Shown: positions 52,175 through 59,424 of the stretch, in pieces | Position numbering within the stretch: position 1 is the first letter of the stretch | Layout: the number at the start of each line of letters is the position of its first letter | Source of the DNA: Tersicoccus solisilvae | Lineage (GTDB): Bacteria > Actinomycetota > Actinomycetes > Actinomycetales > Micrococcaceae | Length of the DNA stretch: 64,000 nt | Reading direction: 5' to 3' | Assembly: GCF_014643255.1 (NCBI RefSeq) | Contig: NZ_BMJI01000001.1 | Coordinates: forward strand, 124,001 to 188,000 | The notes under the pieces: generated by a model | Databases searched by the model: none | Told to the model about the DNA's origin: nothing | What the model saw: the letters and a program-made list of their open reading frames with translations, nothing else | Position numbers and translations under genes: made by a program

Positions 52175-53495
52175 CGAGGAGCCGCTCGCCCGGCGCGCCA
52201 CGACCGTCGGGGCGCAGGTCGAAGTGCACGCAGGTGTCCGGCCCGAGCGGGAAGGACACCGACGGGGGCCGGAGGGCGCCGTCGAGCCGGTCGGCGCCGG
52301 GGAACCGCACGCCGGGCACCCCGTCCCCGATCAGGACCGGCGCGAGGGTGAGGAACAGGTGGTCGATCGCGCCCGCGGCGAGGAAGCGGGAGACGGTGCG
52401 GCCGCCGCCCTCGATCAGCAGCCGGGTCAGGCCGCGCTCGGCCAGCCGGTTGACGATGGCGGCCGGCGCGAGGCCGTCGGGGCCGACCGGCAGCCGGACG
52501 ACGTCCACGTGGGGCGGCACGGCGGGAACCGCGGCGTCCGTACCGACCAGCCAGATGGTCGGGGCGGCGGGATCGGACAGCACGCGGGCTGCGGGGCTCG
52601 TCCGGGCGGTCGGGTCGATGACCACCCGTACCGGGTCGGTGCCCGGCACGGAACGGACGGTCAGCTGCGGGTCGTCGGCGGCGACCGTGCCGGCCCCGAC
52701 GACGACGGCGTCGACGAGGGCCCGCAGCCGGTGCAGGTGCTCCCGGTCCTCCACCGACGTCAGCTCCGCGCCGTCACCGCTGCGTGCCGCGATGAACCCG
52801 TCCGCGCTCTGGCCCATCTGGGCGATGACGACCGGCGCCGTCCCGGCGATGTCGTGATACCGGCCGAGGAGCTCGGGATCGGTGTCGGCGGCGGGGTCGT
52901 GCTGCATCCGGGCTCGCTTGGTGGCCAGGTAGCGCTCGTTCTCCGCGCGCGCGGGCACGACGAGGTTGTGCCGGCCGACCACCTCGATGCCGAGGGCCTC
53001 GAGCGCGAGCTGCTTGGCCGGGTTGCCCGAGAGCAGGCTGATCCGGGTGGCGCCGAGCGAGGCGAGGATGGCGGCCGCCGCGTGATAGGTGCGCGCGTCC
53101 TCCTCGTGCCCGAGGGCGAGGTTCGCATCCACCGTGTCCATCCCGGCGTCCTGCAGTTCGTAGGCGCGCAGCTTCTCCGCCAGGCCGATGCCGCGGCCCT
53201 CGTGTCCCCGCAGGTAGACGACGGCGCCGCGGCCGACGGCGGCGATCGTCGCCAGGGCCGCGTCCAGCTGGTCCCCGCAGTCGCAGCGCCAGGACCCGAA
53301 GCCGTCACCGGTGAGGCATTCCGAGTGCACCCGGACCATGGGCGGCCCGGCGACGTCGCTGGTCAGGTCACCCTGCGAGAGCACCACGTGTTCGATGCCG
53401 GCGTCGTCGATGAAGCCGAGCATGTCGAACACGCCGTGGCGGCACGGCAGGGACGTGGTGGCGACCCGGGTCACCACGGACGAGTGGGCGGTCAT
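52167..53495 (-). CDS. GTP cyclohydrolase II fused to RibD-type reductase domain
   Basis: A 442-residue fusion. Residues about 1-200 are RibA: VHSECLTGDGFGSWRCDCGDQLDAAL gives the three zinc Cys, and GHEGRGIGLAEKLRAYELQDAGMDTVDANLALG the catalytic Arg region. Residues about 215-430 are the RibD C-terminal reductase: VDAVVVGAGTVAADDPQLTVR, PVRVVIDPTAR, LLIEGGGRTVSRFLAAGAIDHLFLTLAPVLIGDG. The deaminase domain of RibD and RibB are absent, so it is not a complete riboflavin enzyme. It would open GTP to the diaminopyrimidine and could reduce its ribosyl group. Its genomic neighbours suggest a specialised pathway. Confidence 0.9.
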   Translation of the reverse strand: MTAHSSVVTRVATTSLPCRHGVFDMLGFIDDAGIEHVVLSQGDLTSDVAGPPMVRVHSECLTGDGFGSWRCDCGDQLDAALATIAAVGRGAVVYLRGHEGRGIGLAEKLRAYELQDAGMDTVDANLALGHEEDARTYHAAAAILASLGATRISLLSGNPAKQLALEALGIEVVGRHNLVVPARAENERYLATKRARMQHDPAADTDPELLGRYHDIAGTAPVVIAQMGQSADGFIAARSGDGAELTSVEDREHLHRLRALVDAVVVGAGTVAADDPQLTVRSVPGTDPVRVVIDPTARTSPAARVLSDPAAPTIWLVGTDAAVPAVPPHVDVVRLPVGPDGLAPAAIVNRLAERGLTRLLIEGGGRTVSRFLAAGAIDHLFLTLAPVLIGDGVPGVRFPGADRLDGALRPPSVSFPLGPDTCVHFDLRPDGRGAPGERLLGG

Positions 53496-53610
53496 GGGTG
53501 AAGCCTTCCACATCCGTCCGAACGCTCCCAAGGCGGCGGGCCCGGCCGCGACCGCCGGCGACGCCGGACCGGGCCTCCTCCCGGGGGCGTCGCCGACGTA
53601 GCATGGCGGG

Positions 53611-54444
53611 GTGGATCCGATCTGGGTGACGCTGGTGGCGACGTGGTGGGCCGTGCCGGTGGCGGCCGGTGCGGGCGTCGCCGGCTGGGCGGGCCTGCGG
53701 ACGCGGAGGACCTCCCGGACCCGGCGTCTGGAACTGGACGCCGCACGGTACGAGTTGCGCACCGCCCGCGCCGACGTGGCCCGCCGCCGAGCGGACGTGC
53801 AGGCCGCGCGTGCCGAGGTGGCGCGGATGGAGGCCGAGCAGCTGAGCACGCGCGCATCGGCGTCCGACGTCGCCGCCGCCCGTGGGGCGCTGCAGGCCTC
53901 GCAGTCGCACCGCCGGGCCGCCGCCGCGCGGGTCACGGCGCACCGGGCCGATGTACGCGCGGCTCGGGCGGCCCTGCCCGCGGCGCGCGCGAGCCGTGAC
54001 GCCCTGCCGGTCGCCCGGCTGCGGTCCGCGCACGACGCCGTGATCGCGCGCTGGATGGCGTACGAGACCGACCCCGCCGCGGCGGTCGCCCATCCGGAGA
54101 TGAGCGACCCGCAAGCACCGTTGACGGCGGCCTTCCTGCGCGAACAGGCGCGGGCGCACGCGCTGCGTCCCGCCTCGGCCGAGACGCCGATGACGCCGGC
54201 GGACTTCGCGGCGTACCGGGAGGCCGTCCGCCGCCTCGCCCGCGCGTTCGACGCCGCCGAGCAGCACGCCTTGCGCCGCTCGACGGGGCCGCAGATCGCC
54301 GGGCCGTGGAACGACCTCGCCCAGGAGCTCGTGCAGAACGCCCAGCGCGCGGTCGCTCGTTCGGCCGACGCCCTCGGCGGTGCGGCGGCCCGCGCTGCCG
54401 CGCGCGCGGCGGAGGGCCGGGACCGGCGTCGTCCCGGCACCTGA
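53611..54444 (+). CDS. Membrane-anchored coiled-coil protein
   Basis: A 277-residue protein. One N-terminal helix (VTLVATWWAVPVAAGAGVAGW) is followed by a long Ala/Arg/Glu heptad-like region (about 45-130: RYELRTARADVARRRADVQA and onward) that should form a coiled coil, then a helical C-terminus. No recognised family. GTG start; it is divergent from ribAD, with 115 bases between, in which no FMN riboswitch is visible. Confidence 0.6.
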   Translation: MDPIWVTLVATWWAVPVAAGAGVAGWAGLRTRRTSRTRRLELDAARYELRTARADVARRRADVQAARAEVARMEAEQLSTRASASDVAAARGALQASQSHRRAAAARVTAHRADVRAARAALPAARASRDALPVARLRSAHDAVIARWMAYETDPAAAVAHPEMSDPQAPLTAAFLREQARAHALRPASAETPMTPADFAAYREAVRRLARAFDAAEQHALRRSTGPQIAGPWNDLAQELVQNAQRAVARSADALGGAAARAAARAAEGRDRRRPGT

Positions 54445-54506
54445 CACCCGCGGCGGACGTCGTTGCCCGAGGCCGTCGTCGCCGACCCGAGCCCGGTCCG
54501 TCGTGC

Positions 54507-54530
54507 CGGCCCGCACGGGATCGCGGGCCG
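54507..54530. terminator. 8-bp GC hairpin between convergent genes
   Basis: CGGCCCGC (54507-54514) and GCGGGCCG (54523-54530) are perfect complements between the coiled-coil gene and the MerR regulator. Confidence 0.5.
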
Positions 54531-54536
54531 CCTCGA

Positions 54537-55307
54537 TCAGGCGCGGTCGCCCTCCACCCCGTCCGCGTACCGGCGCAGGGCGTCCCGGACGAACGCCGCG
54601 TTCGCGGCGCCGCCGTAGTGCGCCGCGAACCGGTCGTCGGCGACGTACAGCTCACCCAGGCCGCGCAGGTAGTCCGCGTCCGGAGCGCCGGTGCCGTGCC
54701 CGGGCGTGCCCGGGATGGAGGCCAGCCCGTCGGCGTGCCGGGCGGCGAGCGCCTGGGCGGTCTCCCCGGCCGGGTCCTCGCCGGCGTCGGCCGCGGCGGC
54801 CCAGTCCTGCTGCAGGCGTTCCTGTGCCCGCTGCCACCCGGCCCGCTCGTCGTCGGTCATGCCGCGCCACCAGGCGTCGGAGCTCCGGTAGGCCTCCTGC
54901 CCCCACCGCTGCTCCACCTCGTCCCGGTATCGCGTGTGGTCGAACCCGTGCAGTGCTTCCTCGGCCATCAGGTCATCTCCTCGTTCGAGGCGGCGCAGGG
55001 TGTTCTGCACCGCCGTGATCTGGTCGTCCAGTCGCTGCTGCTCGAGGCGGAGCCACCGCAGGTGGACCGTGAGGGCCTCACCGGGATCGGTCTGCCGTGC
55101 CATCACCTCGCGGATGCGGGGCAGACCCAGACCCAGCTGGCGCAGCAGCAGGATGCGCTGCAGGGCCAGCAGACCGGTCCGGTCGTAGTAGCGGTAGCCG
55201 TTGGCGCCGACCCGGCTCGGCTCGAGCAGGCCGACGTCCCCGTAGTGACGCAGCGTGCGGCTGGTGGTGCCGGCCAGCCGCGCGATCTGGTGGATGGACC
55301 ATTCCAT
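54537..55307 (-). CDS. MerR-family regulator with TipAS-type C-terminal domain
   Basis: A 256-residue regulator. The MerR DNA-binding part (about 1-75) is WSIHQIARLAGTTSRTLRHYGDVGLLEPSRVGANGYRYY. A coiled-coil dimer helix follows (LRLEQQRLDDQITAVQNTLRRLERG). The C-terminal domain (about 125-250) resembles TipAS: EVEQRWGQEAYRSSDAWWRGMTDDERAGWQ and HYGGAANAAFVRDALRRYADG, the fold that binds thiopeptide-like molecules. The promoter just upstream has a 19-bp spacer with a central dyad, so it is probably autoregulated. Confidence 0.92.
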   Translation of the reverse strand: MEWSIHQIARLAGTTSRTLRHYGDVGLLEPSRVGANGYRYYDRTGLLALQRILLLRQLGLGLPRIREVMARQTDPGEALTVHLRWLRLEQQRLDDQITAVQNTLRRLERGDDLMAEEALHGFDHTRYRDEVEQRWGQEAYRSSDAWWRGMTDDERAGWQRAQERLQQDWAAAADAGEDPAGETAQALAARHADGLASIPGTPGHGTGAPDADYLRGLGELYVADDRFAAHYGGAANAAFVRDALRRYADGVEGDRA

Positions 55308-55314
55308 GACGACC

Positions 55315-55345
55315 ACGGTAGGAGTTGACGCACCGTCAAGGTCAA
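55315..55345 (-). promoter_or_regulatory. MerR-type promoter/operator, apparently giving a leaderless mRNA
   Basis: Minus strand: TTGACC (55340-55345), 19-base spacer, TACCGT (55315-55320). The spacer holds the perfect dyad TTGACG-GTG-CGTCAA (55325-55339). The overlong spacer with a dyad is the hallmark of MerR-activated promoters. The ATG at 55307 is eight bases after the -10, so transcription would begin at or next to the start codon. Confidence 0.8.
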
Positions 55346-55363
55346 GAGGGGAGGATGCGGCCC

Positions 55364-56659
55364 TCAGTCCGGCAGCACGAGGAAGGCGGCGACCGCGGCG
55401 CCGAGCGCCGCGGCGTCGTCGACGTGGCACAGCTCCCGCGCGGAGTGCATGGAGAGCAGGCCGAGGCCGACGTCGATGGTGCGGATGCCGAGCCGGGTGG
55501 CCGTCAGCGGGCCGATGGTCGAGCCGCACGGGACGCCGTTGTGGGAGACGAACTCCTGGTACGGCACGCCGGCGGCGGCGCAGGCGCGGGCCCACACGGC
55601 GGTGCCGACGGCGTCGGTGGCGTAGCGCTGATTCGCGTTGAGCTTGAGCAGCGGACCGCCGCCCGGACGGGGCCGGTTGACCGGGTCGTGCCGGCCGGGC
55701 TGGTTGGGGTGCACCAGGTGCCCGGCGTCCGCGGACAGGCAGATCGACGCCGCGAGCGCCCGGCGGAAGGTGACCGCGTCGCCCCCCAGGCCCGCGGTGA
55801 TCCGCTCCAGCACGTCCGCGAGCAGCGGCCCGGAGGCCCCGGACCGGGACTGCGAGCCGAGCTCCTCGTGGTCGAAAGCGGCGAGGACGGGGATCGTCGA
55901 CCCGTCACCGGGCGCGGCGATGATCGCGCGCAGCCCCGCATGCACGGAGGAGAGATTGTCGAGCCGGCCGGAGGCGAGGAACTCCTCCGCCCCACCGAAG
56001 CGGCGCGGCGGCTGGGTGTCGGCGACGACGAGATCCCAGCCGACGACGTGATCGGGGTCGACGCCGCTGCCGCGCAGCACCCGGTCCATCAGCCCGCCGG
56101 GGTCACCGGCGCCCCAGATCGGCTGCACCCCGGTCTGCCGGTCCAGTGCCAGCCCGTCGTTGGCGGAGCGGTCCAGGTGGATGGCCAGCTGGGGGATGCG
56201 GGCGACGGGTCCGGTGGCGATCAGGTGCTCGCTCCCGCGCCGCGTGGTGACGCGGCCGGCGACGCACAGCTCCCGGTCCAGCCAGGAGTTCAGCAGCGGC
56301 CCGCCGTAGATCTCGACGGCGGCCTGCTGCCAGCCGAGGACGCCGACGTCGGGGTGCGGCTTGAGCATGAAACCCGGCGAATCGGTGTGGGCGCCGATCA
56401 CCCGGAAGCCGGTGCTCGGGCCGGCGGTCGAGGGCACCACCCAGGCCACCAGGGCGCCGTCCCGGATCACGAGATAGCGGCCGGGGCCGCGCCCGGACCA
56501 GTCGTCCCGCTCGTCGAGAGCGGTGAACCCGTGCTCGATCAGGCGCCGGGCGCCCTCCGCGGCCGCGTGGAAGGACGACGGAGCGGCGGTCACATACGCG
56601 GCCAGGTCCTCGATGTACGCGTCCACGTCGCCCGAGAGGGGCACAGCACCGTCCGTCAT
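55364..56659 (-). CDS. M18 family aminopeptidase (aspartyl aminopeptidase-like)
   Basis: A 431-residue M18 metallopeptidase. RVIGAHTDSPGFMLKP contains the first metal His-Asp, AFDHEELGSQSRSGA the catalytic Glu and metal Glu, DAGHLVHPNQPGRHDPVNRP and GSTIGPLTATRLGIRTIDVGLGLLSMHSARELCHV the remaining ligands. The enzymes form dodecamers and remove acidic N-terminal residues from peptides. It lies 64 bases downstream of the antiporter gene on the same strand. Confidence 0.93.
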   Translation of the reverse strand: MTDGAVPLSGDVDAYIEDLAAYVTAAPSSFHAAAEGARRLIEHGFTALDERDDWSGRGPGRYLVIRDGALVAWVVPSTAGPSTGFRVIGAHTDSPGFMLKPHPDVGVLGWQQAAVEIYGGPLLNSWLDRELCVAGRVTTRRGSEHLIATGPVARIPQLAIHLDRSANDGLALDRQTGVQPIWGAGDPGGLMDRVLRGSGVDPDHVVGWDLVVADTQPPRRFGGAEEFLASGRLDNLSSVHAGLRAIIAAPGDGSTIPVLAAFDHEELGSQSRSGASGPLLADVLERITAGLGGDAVTFRRALAASICLSADAGHLVHPNQPGRHDPVNRPRPGGGPLLKLNANQRYATDAVGTAVWARACAAAGVPYQEFVSHNGVPCGSTIGPLTATRLGIRTIDVGLGLLSMHSARELCHVDDAAALGAAVAAFLVLPD

Positions 56660-56723
56660 GGCTTCAGTCTAGGGACGCCGCGGAACGCCTCTCGCGCCGG
56701 CGACGGACGCCCGTGTGCGCCGT

Positions 56724-58601
56724 TCAACCGAGCAGTTCGTCCGGGTAGCACCAGAGCCACGCCTCGTTCGGCTCGATGCTGCGCATCACGGGGTGGCCGG
56801 TCTCGTCGTGGTGCCGGCGGGCGTGCGTCGCGGGCGAGGAGTCGCAGCACCCGACCTTGCCGCAGGTCAGACACATGCGCAGGTGGACGGTCGCCGTACC
56901 CTCGCGGTCGCAGTCGAGGCAGTGGTCGGCGTCCGCCTCCGGCTGGTCGCCGTCCCGCGCCGCCTCGAGGTGCTCGCACTCGCCCGCGATGCTGTCCGGG
57001 GTGACGACGTCGTCGTCCGCGTCCGCGTCCACGCCCTCCCCGGCGGCGAGCACCACGGCCTCTTCCATGTCGAGCGAGATCATCACGCGCTGCAGCACCT
57101 CGTGGTCCACGCCGCGGTCCGCGCGGATGCGGAGCGCCTCCTCCCGCTCGGCGCGCAGCATCTTGATCCGCAGCGCCCGGAAGGTCTGGGCCGGCGTCTT
57201 GTGCGTGGTCTGGGAGCCGAGCGCTTCCCACGAGCGGTTGATCCGCCGCTCCGCCATCCGCCGCAGCTCGTCGACGGTGTCGGGATCGAGCGCGTGCGCC
57301 TCGTCGATCTCGTCGAGGCGCTTCACCCCCGCCTCCATGACGCGCTGGACGGCGTGGGCCTCCTGGAGCGCGTCCTCGGAGCTGCCGGGCCCCCGCACCC
57401 CCATCAGCCGCGCGAACCACGGCAGCAGCGAGCCCTCGATCAGCAGGGACCCGACCGCCACGACCATGGCGACCAGGACGAGCACCTCGCGCTGCGGTGT
57501 CTCGGGCGGCAGGGCGAACGCCGCGGCCAGCGTGACCACACCACGCATTCCGGCGAAAGCCAGCACCGACGCCTCGGGCACGGACAGCGGCCGGCCCTCC
57601 GCCCCGCGACCCAGGACCACGGCGAAACGGGTCACGAAGACCCACACGAAGCGCAGCACGACGACGGCGACGAACACGGCGAGGCACACGAGCACCACCT
57701 CGATCACCCCGATCTCCGTGTCCGCCACGGCACCGATGATGGTCGACAGCTGCAGGCCGATGATGAGGAACACGAGATTCTCGAGCAGGAACTGCACGGT
57801 GCGCCAGTTGGTGGTCTGGCTGATCCGGCTCAGGGCGTTCTGCTGCATCGGCGACTTGTGGGCGATGATCAGCCCGGCGACGACCACGGCGAGCACACCC
57901 GAGGCATGGATGGCCTCGGCCGGCATGAACGCGAGCCACGGCGTGATCAGGGACAGGCCGGTGTTGACCGACGGGCTGGTGACCCGCTGGTGAACCTGGC
58001 CGACCACCCAGGCGACGACGAAACCGACGCCGGCGCCGCCGACGGCGCTGAGCAGGAAGCCGCCGGTGATCGAGCCGACCGTCGCCGCGCCGCTCATCGC
58101 CGCGATCGCCGTCGAGAGCAGGACCAGTGCGGTGGCGTCGTTGAGCAGGGACTCGCCCTCGAGCATGGTCAGCACCCGACGCGGCAGGCCGATGGTGCGC
58201 CCGATGGCCGTGGCCGAGACGGCGTCCGGCGGCGCCACGACCGCGCCGAGGGCGAACGCCGCAGCGAACCCGACGACGGGCAGCAGCCACCACACCGTGG
58301 CGCCGACCCCGAGTGCGGTGAAGGCCACCAGGCCCACGGAGAGCAGCAGGATCGGCCGTGCCTCGGAGCGGACGTCGAGCAGCGAGACCCCGATCGCGGA
58401 GGCGTAGAGCAGGGGCGGGAGCAGCCCGGTGAGGATGATCTCGGGGTCGATCGGCTCGTGAGGGACGAACGGCAGGAAGGAGGCCCCGATGCCGACGACG
58501 ACGAGGGCGAGCGGCGCCGCCACCCCGAGGCGGCTCGCCAGGGGGGCGACGACGAGGACCGTGCCCACCATGAGCAGGATCCAGATGCCCTCGACCATCA
58601 C
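56724..58601 (-). CDS. CPA1 Na+/H+ antiporter fused to a UBP-type zinc finger
   Basis: A 625-residue protein. Residues about 1-390 form the 12-helix CPA1/NhaP core: GLLPPLLYASAI, ALGAVVAPPDAVSATAIGR, MLEGESLLNDATALVL (ion-binding Asn-Asp region) and FAGMRGVVTLAAAFALP. A cytoplasmic helical region follows. The last 90 residues make a UBP-type zinc finger: CEHLEA, ADHCLDCDREG, LRMCLTCGKVGCCDSS, HARRHHDETGHPV, EAWLWCY. In eukaryotes this module reads the ubiquitin C-terminus; its bacterial partner is unknown. The domain may sense metal or a Gly-Gly-ended protein. Confidence 0.9.
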   Translation of the reverse strand: MMVEGIWILLMVGTVLVVAPLASRLGVAAPLALVVVGIGASFLPFVPHEPIDPEIILTGLLPPLLYASAIGVSLLDVRSEARPILLLSVGLVAFTALGVGATVWWLLPVVGFAAAFALGAVVAPPDAVSATAIGRTIGLPRRVLTMLEGESLLNDATALVLLSTAIAAMSGAATVGSITGGFLLSAVGGAGVGFVVAWVVGQVHQRVTSPSVNTGLSLITPWLAFMPAEAIHASGVLAVVVAGLIIAHKSPMQQNALSRISQTTNWRTVQFLLENLVFLIIGLQLSTIIGAVADTEIGVIEVVLVCLAVFVAVVVLRFVWVFVTRFAVVLGRGAEGRPLSVPEASVLAFAGMRGVVTLAAAFALPPETPQREVLVLVAMVVAVGSLLIEGSLLPWFARLMGVRGPGSSEDALQEAHAVQRVMEAGVKRLDEIDEAHALDPDTVDELRRMAERRINRSWEALGSQTTHKTPAQTFRALRIKMLRAEREEALRIRADRGVDHEVLQRVMISLDMEEAVVLAAGEGVDADADDDVVTPDSIAGECEHLEAARDGDQPEADADHCLDCDREGTATVHLRMCLTCGKVGCCDSSPATHARRHHDETGHPVMRSIEPNEAWLWCYPDELLG

Positions 58602-58643
58602 CCCTCCTCCCGTCCGGCGAGAGCCGTCACCGTCACGACCGGC

Positions 58644-59309
58644 TCAGGGGGCCGGCGTGGCCACGGCCGACTCGATCGGCGTGGGGCCGTCGGTGAAGCC
58701 GATGGTACGTCCGACCGACGCGGGCGTCGCCAGCGCGGCGGCGATGACGAGGGCGACGTTGGCCCGGGAGGACCCGGCACGCTCGCCCTGCGCGGCCGAC
58801 GGGTCCACCTCGATGGACCCGGTCGGCTCGTCCAGGGTCAGGGACCCGGGCGCGACGATCGTCCAGTCCAGGGAGCTGCGACGCAGGTAGGCGTCGGCGG
58901 CGGCCTTGGACTCGGCGTAGGCGTGGAAGCCGTCGGACGGGTCGATGCCGTGGTCCGGTCCGGCGCCGAGGTACGACACCATGACGTAGCGGCGGACACC
59001 GGCGGACGCGGCGGCGTCGATCGAGCGGATGGCCGCGTCCCGGTCGACGGCGTAGGTGCGCTCGGGGCTGCCGCCGCCGGCGCCGGCGGAGAAGACGACG
59101 GCGTCGTGCCCGGCCAGGCGCGCGGCGATCTCGTCGGTGCCCGCGGCCTCCAGGTCGAAGACGACGGGATCGGCGCCCGTGGCGGCCACCTCGTCGGTGT
59201 GATCCGGGTTCCGGAAGAGCGAGGTGACCCGGTGACCGGCGTCGGTCAGGTCACGGGCAAGCAGGAGGGCGACCTTGCCGTGGCCGCCGAGGATGGCGAT
59301 GCGGGACAT
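58644..59309 (-). CDS. NAD(P)-binding atypical SDR (NmrA/YwnB-like)
   Basis: A 221-residue Rossmann protein: RIAILGGHGKVALLLARDL (glycine-rich loop), VTSLFRNPDH (phosphate-contacting Arg), AVVFSAGAGGG, RRYVMVSYLGAG and YAESKAAADAYLRRSSLDWTIVAPGSL. Tyr-x-x-x-Lys is present in an atypical place. Members bind NADPH and serve as reductases or redox sensors. GGAGGAGAAGC before ATG 59309 fixes the start. It is 42 bases upstream of the antiporter gene on the same strand. Confidence 0.87.
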   Translation of the reverse strand: MSRIAILGGHGKVALLLARDLTDAGHRVTSLFRNPDHTDEVAATGADPVVFDLEAAGTDEIAARLAGHDAVVFSAGAGGGSPERTYAVDRDAAIRSIDAAASAGVRRYVMVSYLGAGPDHGIDPSDGFHAYAESKAAADAYLRRSSLDWTIVAPGSLTLDEPTGSIEVDPSAAQGERAGSSRANVALVIAAALATPASVGRTIGFTDGPTPIESAVATPAP

Positions 59310-59357
59310 GCTTCTCCTCCGTCTCAGTCGATGTGGGGTGTCCGGAGGCGGCAACAC

Positions 59358-59384
59358 GGGCCGGGATCATTCGATTCCCGGCCC
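59358..59384. terminator. Hairpin between the MHS transporter and SDR genes
   Basis: GGGCCGGGA (59358-59366) and TCCCGGCCC (59376-59384) form a 9-bp stem downstream of the MHS transporter on the minus strand. Confidence 0.6.
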
Positions 59385-59424
59385 GCGTGCTGTGCGGCGG
59401 CCGGTCCGGCCGCCGTCCCGCGTG

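Noticed and set aside
53496-53610. FMN riboswitch upstream of the RibA-RibD fusion
   Set aside because: The 115-base gap lacks the conserved RFN element segments on the minus strand.
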